Shown piece by piece: positions 11,803 through 22,753 of a DNA stretch of 64,000 nt. Below the pieces are notes generated by a model. It was not told the DNA's origin. It did no database searches and was given only the letters and a program-made list of their open reading frames with translations. Within the stretch, counting starts at the first letter, position 1; each line of letters opens with the position of its first letter. Source of the DNA: Symsagittifera roscoffensis (taxonomy: Eukaryota; Xenacoelomorpha; Acoela; Convolutidae); the NCBI RefSeq assembly GCF_963678635.1, contig NC_087068.1, positions 7,311,027 through 7,375,026 on the forward strand. The letters run 5' to 3'. Made by a program: the position numbers and the translations under genes.

Positions 11803-11825
11803 TGGTGCGACCATAAGTCTCGAAC
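11803..11825 (+). promoter_or_regulatory. Primer-binding site
   Basis: Starts TGGTGCGACC two bases after the 5' LTR, as expected for a sequence pairing with a tRNA 3' CCA end. The complement of the full 23 nt reads like a tRNA 3' arm: a GTTCGAG T-loop, a stem segment, an acceptor strand, then ACCA, one base shorter than standard spacing. I cannot name the tRNA. Confidence 0.75.
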
Positions 11826-11887
11826 AAGACCTTAATAGCTTAGAATTAACCAATAATAGATTAGAATTTAGACAAAACATTTACAAA

Positions 11888-12121
11888 ATGTTATACGACG
11901 ATAATTTAATCGAAATGTCTCTACGACTCAATAGATCAGAGCCAATATTCCGAACGATAACAGAACTACCCGGAATTGGAAGAAGACCTCGAACCAGAGA
12001 CGACATACGACAAAGTAGAAACTTACCATATAGTTATATGATAGTTCGGCAAAAGCCAACACAAACTTTTGTATTTAGAATACTACTAGCAATGAATTTA
12101 GATTTTCATTTGCAAACATAA
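11888..12121 (+). CDS. Short ORF in the retroelement leader, 77 codons
   Basis: Starts at an ATG 88 bp after the 5' LTR and reads through to TAA. It is Arg/Leu/Ile rich with no recognised domain. The equivalent part of copy 2 lies past the window edge, so conservation cannot be tested here. It may be an upstream ORF affecting translation of the genomic RNA, or chance. Confidence 0.25.
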   Translation: MLYDDNLIEMSLRLNRSEPIFRTITELPGIGRRPRTRDDIRQSRNLPYSYMIVRQKPTQTFVFRILLAMNLDFHLQT

Positions 12122-13050
12122 AATTTTGAAGTCAATGTTCAAAATCATTTCAGGCGCTAAACAAAATTATTAATATACAATAACGATTGATAAAAAGATC
12201 TCAGATCGTTTTCCTAAATTCTGCAGTAATATACAAAACATGTTTGAAAAATATTGATTGAAAAATCAAAATAAAAATTAGTAGCATGACAGTAAATGGT
12301 TAGTAATTATAAATCATCCTGTTGTTCCAGCTTCATCACCTAAACATAACAGCATTCATAAGCTCACTAATATCATAAAAACACTAAATCTTTTCTCTAC
12401 ACAAATTTAAATCATTATTTAAACTTAAATTCACTTAATTTTAAAATCAGATCATCAAGGCTTATCCTTGGATCTTAAATCATTTTCTATTTAATTAAAT
12501 TTAAAACTTGATCATCAAGGCCTATCCTTGGATCAAAAAGAACAACTTTGTTCTCCCCCACCAAATTAACTAGTGTCTAACGACCTCAAACGTCGATTCA
12601 CTATCCAACCCTTTCTAAAAACCCAGGACTAATAGAAATTTTTGAACAAAACTAATCATTCAAATTAGGATAAACAGTGAAGAACTTCGGTTATTCATCC
12701 TTCACTTGATCCCCCCTCTTACCAGACCCAGGATAAATCTTAGACTTAGTAAGTTTAAAATAGTATCTAACGAACTACTCGCGTTCTAATTATACCTGAA
12801 CCTTGTGGATCGATTTACTATTCTCCAACCCTGAACACAATCACTACCCTTAAGTAAGATTAAGTAAGTTAACACCTTAGCTTATACCAGCCACGAGAAA
12901 GTATAAAATCATTCTTCGGAATCGATATACTTTTCTCTCCAACCCTGAACAAATAGACCCAGGTTAAGCTAACCAAAAAATCGTAAGGACTAACAGTTTA
13001 AGCAAATAGAAATCATTTAACAACCTTTTGCACCCGTCATCCTAAGCCTT
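12122..13050 (+). promoter_or_regulatory. Long structured 5' leader, copy 1
   Basis: No long ORF. It holds two copies of a 25-bp hairpin (12450-12474 and 12510-12534, core atcaaggcYtatccttggat). Then come repeated modules near 12580-13000, each with a tatctaacgaNct-, ctccaaccct(gaac)- or gacccaggNtaa-type motif. All are also present in copy 2. This is the usual place for packaging, dimerisation or internal ribosome entry signals. Possible splice donors (gtaagg near 12990, several taagta) are present. Confidence 0.55.
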
Positions 13051-13518
13051 ATGCCATTTAAAAACCTAGGAAATAAACAAACAATCGTTTTACACAATTG
13101 TGAAATAGATAACAAAAAATACGACCTTGTAATCACACCTCATACACAAACAGTTGGATACATTAGAACAAAACGACAAACATTAAAGAGAAAAATAATA
13201 ACTAAACAAAGACAAATAACACGAAAAAGATTTTCCAAAAACCGTAACGCATTTTCAGAATCAGAAACCAACAGTTTAGACGAACTTTATAAACTAAAAG
13301 AATCAATAGATAAAAATTGCCCAATTCACGATCAATTATATTTCTCTGACTCAGAAACAACTTCAAATTCATCAAAAAGAGGAAAAAGAAGAATAAAAAA
13401 GCAGTATAAACACAAACCAGTGCATTTATACAATTGGAATCAACCAATTAGACACATTAATAATTACATATTAACAGTCATCGAACGAAAAAATGAGCTC
13501 AACGCACACCCCAGGTGA
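13051..13518 (+). CDS. ORF1: 155-aa very basic accessory protein, copy 1
   Basis: ATG to TGA, intact in both element copies with mostly conservative changes. It overlaps the gag start by 26 bp in a different frame. Residues about 38-68 are packed with Lys and Arg (for example KRKIITKQRQITRKRF), followed by a Ser/Glu stretch, a Leu-containing segment (SLDELYKLKES) and a second basic patch (KRGKRRIKKQYKHK). No fold is recognised. The arrangement resembles small nuclear RNA-binding regulators of complex retroviruses, with an arginine-rich motif and a possible export signal. That is analogy, not homology. Nucleic-acid binding is the safest inference. Confidence 0.8.
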   Translation: MPFKNLGNKQTIVLHNCEIDNKKYDLVITPHTQTVGYIRTKRQTLKRKIITKQRQITRKRFSKNRNAFSESETNSLDELYKLKESIDKNCPIHDQLYFSDSETTSNSSKRGKRRIKKQYKHKPVHLYNWNQPIRHINNYILTVIERKNELNAHPR

Positions 13519-16500
13519 AGCAAGTCCAGATGATGATGATATCTTCCCCTTTATAGTAGATGCAACCACTGATAGAGGACAGCATATATTTTGCAAAATT
13601 TACTCTTAAATTTGTTTGAACCCGGAATCAGTCCATGTAAAACAGAGTTCCCAGATGTAAGAATCAAAAGACAAATTATCGATCACTATCTAAAAGATAT
13701 ATGTAACCTAACACAACAATACGGAATCTACTCCATAGAATTCAGCTCACCAAACCAGAATCACAGTAAATATATAATTCAAACAGACGACCTTGATTTA
13801 GAATTTTCCAAAGTATTCTCAGAATATATAAAAAGCATCCAATATCATAACTCACAAAGAGCAAACTCCATATTCACCAATGAAGTTTTTGCAATAATAT
13901 ATAGTTATATCTCGATATTAGAAAACGAAATCCAGATACCAAATGTCTCACCGACAGAAAAATCTAAACATATAAGAGTACGACATGAAATCACACTACT
14001 CTCTAGTTTTCTAAATATAATTAAAGAAAATTTCACGAAAGATGAAGTTTCACAACATACAAAACACGACTTACAAAAAATTTTGGCATGGTTCATAATA
14101 GATTATTTCACACATAATATTGATTTAATTTCACAAGCAAGAAAAAATTTTAGACCCCAAAACTCAAACGATGATACTGCCATTACAGAACAATCAGACT
14201 ATGTTTGGAACCCCGAATGGTCTCATCCCGCATTCATAAACTTCCCACAATCAATCTCAAGTCAAGCAATAAGTACGATATCTTATGTAAGAGATTATGT
14301 AAGAGTAATACCATTAACCATTGATGCAACACCATTAAACTGTAATACATTTTTACCCGATATGCAAAATAATAGTTTAAACTCTACAGTCATACACAAT
14401 GAAAACCTCAATGGAACTAGGAATCTTACTCAACAAGATATCCAGACACCATCACACTTCATAAATGAAGAAATCGTACACACAACAACTACACAACAAA
14501 GTATTTCACCAATACGTCCAAACTTAACAACACCAAGAAATACAAACCCTTCACAAACACAGGTAACCTTACAATCAACCGTTAAACCTTCGGTTGCCCC
14601 AAAATATTCACACATGGATTACCAAACATACAGACCCATGACAATACCGCCAAAAACACGCAAAACGTTCACTAGAAACAACTTTGCAGACCATAATTAT
14701 AATTACACACATCCATCAAAAACAAATTATCAACCACGAAAAAATTTTAGTACTTATACAAGATCTCGAAACTGGGATAACCCAATGGCACCACCTAATT
14801 CAGTAAATTTCCAAACAAATTTACATCCTCCACAGGATCGTAGTGAAAACTATCCATTTTTTCAACAAAATAAGAATAAAAAACAAACATCTTATCAAAT
14901 GGATTACTTATCCTCAGATGATGATTTCTTACAACCAGATATATTTGCACCCTATAATCAAGAATATCGTGGACAAGGAATACAGAAACCACATACATAT
15001 AATAGAAATTTTTCTCCACAACCAATAGATACACAAAATCAACAACCAATTCAGCAACAAAACCCAATTAATACACAATCTTTTCAACCAATTCAGCAAC
15101 AAAACCCAATGATTGCAAACTCGTACCAACCAACACAAATGCAAAATGAAATACCACTCCCATATTATCTTCAACAACACGAAATAACAAGAAATCAACT
15201 TTCAAATTTTTCTCAAATGCCAAATGCAACAGAATCATTACAAATGACAATGAATCCATACCTTATGGGTGGATCATCAATAACATCAAATAAACCTTTA
15301 ATGGTATTCACAGGAACAGACCCTGAATATTCTGTAGAAGATTATTTAAATGCAGTAACAGCAAATTTGATTTTAAATATAGGACCTGAACCAATTAATA
15401 CGCCACTACATCAAAACTGGATACATCGACGCACAGCGTTAATACAAACAACTTTAGATGGCGCAGCCCAAAAATGGTTTTCAGTATTGCCTATAGAAAT
15501 AAAATCAAATTGGAAAAGGTTTACACAAGAATTTTCAAAAATGTTTGACTCCGAAAGAAACAAACAACAACAAAGAGTTTTATGTAATGAAATTCGCAGA
15601 TTACCAAACAAAACCATCAAGCAATTAGCAGTACGAATCGAAACACTAGTTCGAAAAGCATATTCATTAAATACACATGACTATAAAAACACAAAGATGA
15701 CAGAAATCTTAATGATGACCTTAACACCACAATTAAGGAAAATAGCAATAAAAAAGAGAGCATCCCATCCTTCTTCAATTCGAGAACCCGATTTAGATTT
15801 TCGAAAACTAGTAGACAAACTAGAACAAGCAGAAATCACGATGAAACTCGAAGAAACGGAAAATCTGAAATTACAATACGTTAACAGAATTGAAACAGCT
15901 TCCGCAAATATAAACAATATACAGGAATCAGATACAGACCTCGTTGAAAAAATCACTGAAATACTCAATATTTACGAAAAACACCCAAACTTTAAAGGCA
16001 AACCATCTTTCAAAAAATGGTGTAATTATTGCCGACGATATGGACATAGTATTTCTGAATGTAGACAAAAACAGCAAGACAATCAAAATAAACCTCAAAA
16101 ATATAAAGAACCAAATAAATCATTCTATCAATACATGAAAAAAGATCAAAATCTACCGAACAAAACAGTCTACAGCAACAACAGTTCAGGAAAACCACTC
16201 CCGAACAATACAAATTATACAAGAAATCAATCACCATATAACTCAAGTTATAGAGGAAGATCACCAGAACGAAGAAACACGCAAAATTCATCACAAAATC
16301 ACTACAATAGACCAAATAGTCGAAATAACTACTCCAGATCAAATTCAAATACACAACGATTTGTTTCTAGATCTAATTCCCAATCAAGAAATAATTACTA
16401 TCCAAACAACCAATCACGATATTCATCATACAATAGGAATAGAAACTACTCCTATAATCGGAATAGAAGTTATTCAAACAACCGAAACCAGAATTACCCG

Positions 16501-17379
16501 AACAATCGATCAAGGAATAACTCATATAATAGATCGAACTATAACAGACCAAACAATAATTACCAAAACAGATCACGAAATAATTCACAAAATCGACATT
16601 CAAGTTATAATAATCGTTATAGAAATTATTCCCAATCACCACACAGGAATAATAATCATTATAATAATTCTAATAATCGCCATAGAAGCAGTACACCTAA
16701 ATATCAAAGGAATATAAATCAAGTACAATCAAATCCAGAAACAACATCAGACCCTCCAGGTATTGACGACACAGTAAATGATACGTTACAACTCAATCAA
16801 ATCAACTGTGAATCATCAGATTCAGAAAGTGAAACAGAAAACACTCTCTCCATCAATATGATAAAAGTCGAAAATGACTATGAACCTGTTATATATGAAC
16901 AACCTTTTTCATCACACATATATGAGAATCAATCAGAACTCCTTCACAATTATTATATTGAACCCGTCCATTCCACACCGACGACACAAAAAACTAATGA
17001 AATAAACACTACAAATCAACCCAATGAGAACGAAAAAACAAAATGCTTGAATACAAATCACATCTATCAAAACATACAAAAAGAACAACCCAAAGAAAAA
17101 ATTTGGACAATACCATTTCTTTTAGAAAGTCCAAGAAGCAAAGAATTTCAACAACCAGATCTTGAAATTGATTTTTTAATTGATTCAGGAGCAGAATCAA
17201 ATATAATAAACATTCCCACATGGAATGAAATAAAAACCTTACACCCAAAGCTAACACCTCTTGAAACCTCCAGCAAACTAGCAACAGCACAAGGAAGGAT
17301 CAACATTAATAAACTACGGAAAAATTCAATTATTTCTTCTCCCCACAAGAACAATGGAGCAAAACAAAATTTTAAATAA
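13493..17379 (+). pseudogene. gag-pro: gag-pro region, copy 1 (frameshifted near its start and end)
   Basis: Gag begins at ATG 13493. A one-base loss near 13595 shifts frame, and the frame then stays open to 17379. The Gag capsid-like segment lies near 15300-15880 (motif AAQKWFSVLP, then a W..F...F pattern as in Ty3-type Gag). A CCHC zinc knuckle (CNYCRRYGHSISEC) is at 16021-16062. A region rich in Asn, Arg, Ser and Tyr follows (about 16300-16700), then the retropepsin motif LIDSGAES with its Asp at 17182. A four-base insertion near 17296 throws the C-terminal part of the protease out of frame. Copy 2 shows that gag, protease and RT are one continuous frame, so these are lesions and not programmed shifts. 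Confidence 0.9.
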
Positions 17380-20300
17380 ACCATTTAAACAAATATTCCA
17401 CATCACCGATATTAAACAAAATATCATTGGAATACCATTTATCTCTAAATATATACCAACAATCAACATCTTGAATAGTAAAATATTAATCAAAGATAAA
17501 TATACAAAAACAAAAGACACATCCCTAACATTTTTTCAAAGATTAAATAAACAACCACCATTCTTTTCAAAAATCTATCCAATATATAACCAACAAAGAA
17601 AACACTTGAAACCACTATCAGGAAACATATACAATTTTTCAATAAAGCTAGTTCACCAATATGATAAAAAGCAAAACAAACAAAAATTTTATATGTCAGT
17701 TTTTGAATTCAAACCTATTCATAAATTTTTCAAAATCACAATCTCATCAATAAAATATTTGAAAAACTCGAATTCAGATATTATTTCCTTACATGTATAC
17801 AACAATACACCTTACCAAGTAACATTACCTTTAGGACTTTTAGGCTATTGCGAAACCAACGCTACAATATCACCAATACACGAAAATGCATATCGTGTAA
17901 ATAATATACTCCAATTACTAGATATTTGCCAATCCACAATCCTTAATGAAGAATTATCTATAAATAATATAATAAGTAACGAAAACAGAAACACGGATTA
18001 TTTCACAAAAACCCCATATTTCAAACCTACATTCAACATAAGTAACTACACAGAGAGTCAACAGAAATTTTTAACAATGTTTAATTTCCAACATTCACAA
18101 ATAACACAAGAAGAATTTGAAAAACTAGCCAAACAGCTAATTAAATATTCATCAGTCTATGCAACATCCAAATTTGATGTTGGCAAAATCAGCTCATCAC
18201 TACATCTCCCATTAAAACCAGACGCAGTTTTCAAAAAACAAAGAGCAAGTAAAGTACCAATTCACTTACACGATAAAGTGAACAGATTAATCGACATTTT
18301 AGAACAATACAACATTATATCACCAGTAAACAAAGAAGAACAACCAAAAGGCAACACATTTATCAACCCTGTTATCATTCTAGCCAAAGGAGAATCATTA
18401 AAAATTGTTCTCGATGCTAGATACCTCAACTCACTCATAGATGAATCAAAGTGTAATTGGCCCATTGAACCAATACAAGTTATTTTAACAAAAATAAACG
18501 GAAAATACTTTACCACCGCCGATATGAATAGTGCATATAATCAAATGCCATTAGATGAACAATCACGACGTTTAACACAATTTGTTATTGGAAACCAACA
18601 ATACGAATTCAACCGCTTATTCTATGGAATATCCATAGGACCAGCAGCATTTTCAGCTTTTATGAGCAAAATTTTTCGACCACTAATACTCAAGAAAAAC
18701 GCAATCACCTATTTAGACGATGTTTTTATGCAATCACAGACTAAAGAAGAAATGTTCAATGTTTTAGAACAATATCACCAAATACTTCAGAACGAAAATC
18801 TGAAGGCCGCCCCCGATAAATCACACTTCTTTTTGACAAGAGTTAAATTCTTAGGACATAATATAGAAAGAAAAACAATCACTCCATTGAAATCACGTAT
18901 AGACGCTATTCAAAAACTCCAACCACCAACAAATAAAAAGAAAATCCAAGAATTCCTTGGAATGTTAAACTTTTTAAGCAAATATGTTTATAAAATGCAA
19001 TTATATCTACGACCATTCTATAATATACTTAGACAACAAAATAATTTTGAATGGAATACAGAACATCAAGCACGATTTGAAGAAATTAAAAAATTTCTAA
19101 CTGAACAAATTTCAAACACAATTCCAGATTCAAATCAACCATTTTATGCAATGTGCGATGCTTCGAACTTTGGCATCGGCGCAGCATTATTACAATCACA
19201 TAATGGTACAAATAAAATGAACCTCATATCAGCAAATTCTCGATTATTCACTCAAGCAGAGCTACGACTCTCAACTCTAATGAGAGAATGTACAGCCATA
19301 ATATATACACTAACAGAATATGAATTTCTGATACTTGGATCAAAACATCCCACAGTTCTATTCACAGACCATAAACCAATCATCTTTCTTTTTACACAAA
19401 AGTCTAATCCAAACCACCGAGTTTATAGATTTCAACTAATTTTAATGAAATTCCCAAACTTACATATAGTTTGGACCGCAGGAAAAAATCTTGCATTACC
19501 AGACACCTTAAGTCGAAATACGCCACCTGAATTACTTACACGTAAAACCACAGTTGAAATACCCAAAAATATAAAATTCTACCTTGCAGAAAATGAAACA
19601 TCACCCCGACTAGAATGCAAATATGCAGTAAAAACTGACGTTGAACAATCACAGATAAACAATCTACAACACTTCCCACTTTATTTAGATTGTCAAAATA
19701 ATCACTATGAAGTTGATCTACTTGGAACATCAACTTTTAAACCAATCCCATATTCACAATGGATAAAAAATAACACCCAACAAAAAAGAAGAAAACAACA
19801 CCCGCCTAAAAAAGACCATTTTCCACTAATTGAAAAAGAAAATTTAACTGATAAAATAAACTTATCAGGACCACAAACAAACGATTCAAAATACACAATA
19901 AATCAAGTTTTTGACCTCCATGACCCACTTGATACAATACCCTTATCTAAATTAGAAATTGAAAACATTTTTCTCCCCCCAACAGAAACAATTACAATTT
20001 CAACACTGAAACAATATCAAAACCTTGACCCAATAATTAGACAACTGAAATCATGGCACAAATATAAAACTAAACCTATCAAAGCAGATTCAACTATTCT
20101 AGGAAACAAAACACTCCTCCGATATTTTCGAAAATTCATTAATACAACAATTAACGAAAACAAAGACCTTCTAGAATAAAAACTAAATGAATCTACAGTT
20201 CCCTGTCTCCCTTTAAGTATGATTCTCATAGCTTTTAATATTTCACATACACAAAATATTAAAGGACACTCTGGATCAGAGAAAATTCAAATTTTATACA

Positions 20301-21736
20301 AAACTTTTATTTTCTAAATGCACCAATTTGGATAAAAGTACTATGCAATGACTGTATAGTATGTCAACTAAATAAACCTTACCCAAATCAAAAACAAATA
20401 GCACAAAAACAAGATTTTAAAGGACAAAGTTTGTACTTTAACCATCGTATCTCATTTGATACTAAAGGACCAATTTCACCCTCATCCGAAGGAAACTCCT
20501 ACATTATGGTAATTGTTGACGCATTTACACATTATGTAGCACTTAACCCAGTACCACATTGTAACGCTTATTATGCTTACACAACGCTTTATGAACACTG
20601 GATAGCAAAATTCGGACTACCAGAAATTTTAGTTACAGACAACGGTACAGAATTCATAAATAATGAAATCATCACACTATGTCATCTATATAACATCAAA
20701 CACAAACCACGTACATCTCACGCACCTTGGACAAACGGCTTAGTCGAAGGTATGAACCGTTCATTACAAGAATACCTCAGATGTATCATCAATGGAAATG
20801 ATACAAGATATACCGAATGGTCAACAGATGAAAACTATTTCCCTTAGCATATAATTCACAAATCACGACAACTTTAGGAATGTCACCATATGAAATGGTT
20901 TTTAACCAAAAGCCACGCAAACCAATAATGTTTACAGCAAACTCTCATAAAAACGCACAAGGTTATTGTCAACCAAATAAAGACTCAATTTGTTATAACC
21001 TACCATTACATACACACGATGAAGATCATTTTCATCACCCACAAATTCTTAAATTAGCCTCCGGTACACACACCGAATGGATTTTAAACAGAGATAAAAA
21101 ACACAATGAAATTTATCAAAAGTAACAAAAAAGTTGTTACAAAGGCAAAATATTAATGAACAAATAAATTCACGCTTTACACCAGCCTCCGATTTAAAAA
21201 TTGGAACATTTGTTTTAATACCCAATTTTAATACTCAAAAAGGAATTTCAAAAAAGTTACAACCCCTTCGTAAAGGACCATACCAAATAATTACAAAACC
21301 CACTGATGTCACATATAAAATCATCGACTCAGACAAAAAAGAAATCGTTCAACACCGAAATAACCTATTACCTTATTATCCAAAAGAATACGCACTCCGC
21401 GAACTAACTCAATTATATTCTTTTACAGGTTTAAAAGTTATTCAAAATGACCCACATACGGAAAATACAACAAAGGAACAAAATGATATTCACCTCGGAA
21501 ATCAAAATACAAATTCAACCACCACAAAAAACAATACAAAAAATCTAGATCAAAATACATCTCAAAAAGAAAGAAAAAATAGAAAAATGACAGAACAAAT
21601 AATACCCCAAGAACAAATCGACAAATCAGAGCATAGAGAGTCTTCACGACTTAGAAATCAACCACGTAAAAATTATAAATTATTCATCCCACAATCTAAA
21701 ATATTAAAGAAAGTTGAATTTCAAAAACAACTTTAA
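17354..21736 (+). pseudogene. pol: pol region (RT, RNase H, integrase), copy 1, broken
   Basis: Open from 17354 to a nonsense codon at 20177-20179. RT has the catalytic YLDD at 18710-18721. RNase H begins near DASNFG (Asp at 19157-19159) with TDHK downstream. Integrase is spread over several frames: core motifs FDTKGP, VTDNGTEF and GLVEGMN lie in 20431-20847, and a GPY-type C-terminal module is near 21240-21360. Breaks relative to copy 2: the nonsense codon, a four-base loss near 20284, and one-base losses near 20833 and 21125. The element's own integrase is therefore not made as a full protein. Confidence 0.9.
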
Positions 21737-22329
21737 TTCTACATTTAATAATCTTTGCACCTCTGAAACATTTTACACTTTCATTTTTCAAAATAACATG
21801 CTGACAAACACGCAGCGATTCTAGTTCATAATTAGCCAATAGGATTCATCCAATCCGTCACCTTCTCTAACTCTAACACAAACCAACTAGACGAACGATA
21901 TTAAACTCCAGGCATATCTATAACTATAACTTTACGACCTCCAGGTCGAAAATAAGCAAACCACTCCAACTTGACAACTAAAATAAATATCACCATAATA
22001 TCATAACCCTCCCTTATCTAATAAACCAAAGATCAACAATATTTCCCCAACTCAGCCCTCAAATACCCCCCAAACAAATATGTTAAATTAGCCTAAAGTA
22101 AAAGAACGACCATTTTAATTAGCCTAAAGTATAAAAATCTCAAAAATACCCCAGATCATTTGACAAATGAAAATAAAGACAAAGAAGACCTCCCGATCAC
22201 CATAAAAATTGCCCCCAACAATTTTTCACAAAACTCAACCCACTTGTCAAAAAACCAATAAATAATCCGACCACACTTAAAAATTGCCCCAAACAACAAA
22301 AAATATTCGATCAAGAAGTCATTTCTTAA
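21737..22329 (+). other. Spacer between pol and the small membrane ORFs, copy 1
   Basis: About 590 bp without an ORF, largely alignable to copy 2. It contains two copies of ttagcctaaagta (about 22088 and 22120). It may hold splice acceptors for the downstream genes; none stands out. Confidence 0.4.
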
Positions 22330-22560
22330 ATGCTCTTCTATCAAACAGTCACAAAAATTATCACAAACCTCAAACAATTTTTTACGATACTTGAAACTTT
22401 CATAATATTTCTTTTTGATATCCTTGAATCTTTTCTAATAATCTTTATCATTTTTTGTAATGTTTTTTTAATTTTCTACACTATATTCGAACTATTTCTC
22501 CAACTTTCAAAAACCCTTGATTATATCCACAGGTACGATTCATACAACTTGTCTAAATGA
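22330..22560 (+). CDS. 76-aa hydrophobic membrane ORF, copy 1
   Basis: ATG to TGA. Residues about 20-58 are almost entirely Phe, Ile and Leu with one Cys, enough for one or two membrane spans. Its TGA overlaps the ATG of the next ORF (ATGA at 22557-22560). Copy 2 has the same ORF but loses frame in the T-rich stretch around 53750. Size and composition resemble viroporin-like accessory proteins; function is inferred. Confidence 0.5.
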   Translation: MLFYQTVTKIITNLKQFFTILETFIIFLFDILESFLIIFIIFCNVFLIFYTIFELFLQLSKTLDYIHRYDSYNLSK

Positions 22561-22745
22561 TACGAACTATTTTCCGTAGAACTGATATTTTTCTACTATT
22601 TGTAATTTTCATAACATTTCTATCATCCCTCATTTTGACCATATGCAAATGTATAAAGAAAGCAATCATCATATTCGCTCTAGCAACAATCCTCCTAATT
22701 CTTTTCTTAGAAGAATACTATAATAAACATAAATTTTTTCACTAA
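22557..22745 (+). CDS. 62-aa two-span membrane ORF, copy 1
   Basis: Intact in both copies at exactly 62 aa, with only a few substitutions. Two hydrophobic segments (about 10-30 and 35-50) are separated by a CKCIKK loop, and the tail is charged (LEEYYNKHK). It begins inside the stop codon of the preceding ORF. It is a small membrane protein of the element; possible roles are assembly, permeability or Env handling. No homologue recognised. Confidence 0.65.
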   Translation: MIRTIFRRTDIFLLFVIFITFLSSLILTICKCIKKAIIIFALATILLILFLEEYYNKHKFFH

Positions 22746-22753
22746 AAGAATAG

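Noticed and set aside
11626-11880. Open frame on the minus strand of the LTR, also at 30135-30350
   Set aside because: Same sequence in both LTRs, read antisense and continuing into unrelated flanks; no sign of being a gene.
16010-16642. Long antisense and alternate-frame ORFs inside gag (both strands, both copies)
   Set aside because: They arise from the Asn/Arg/Ser/Tyr repeats of the Gag tail, giving Tyr/Asn/Cys- or Ile/Thr-rich nonsense; the gag frame itself has the zinc knuckle and matches the family.
17290-17380. Programmed frameshift between protease and RT
   Set aside because: Copy 2 is continuous across this point; copy 1 simply has a four-base insertion, so the overlap of frames is a lesion.
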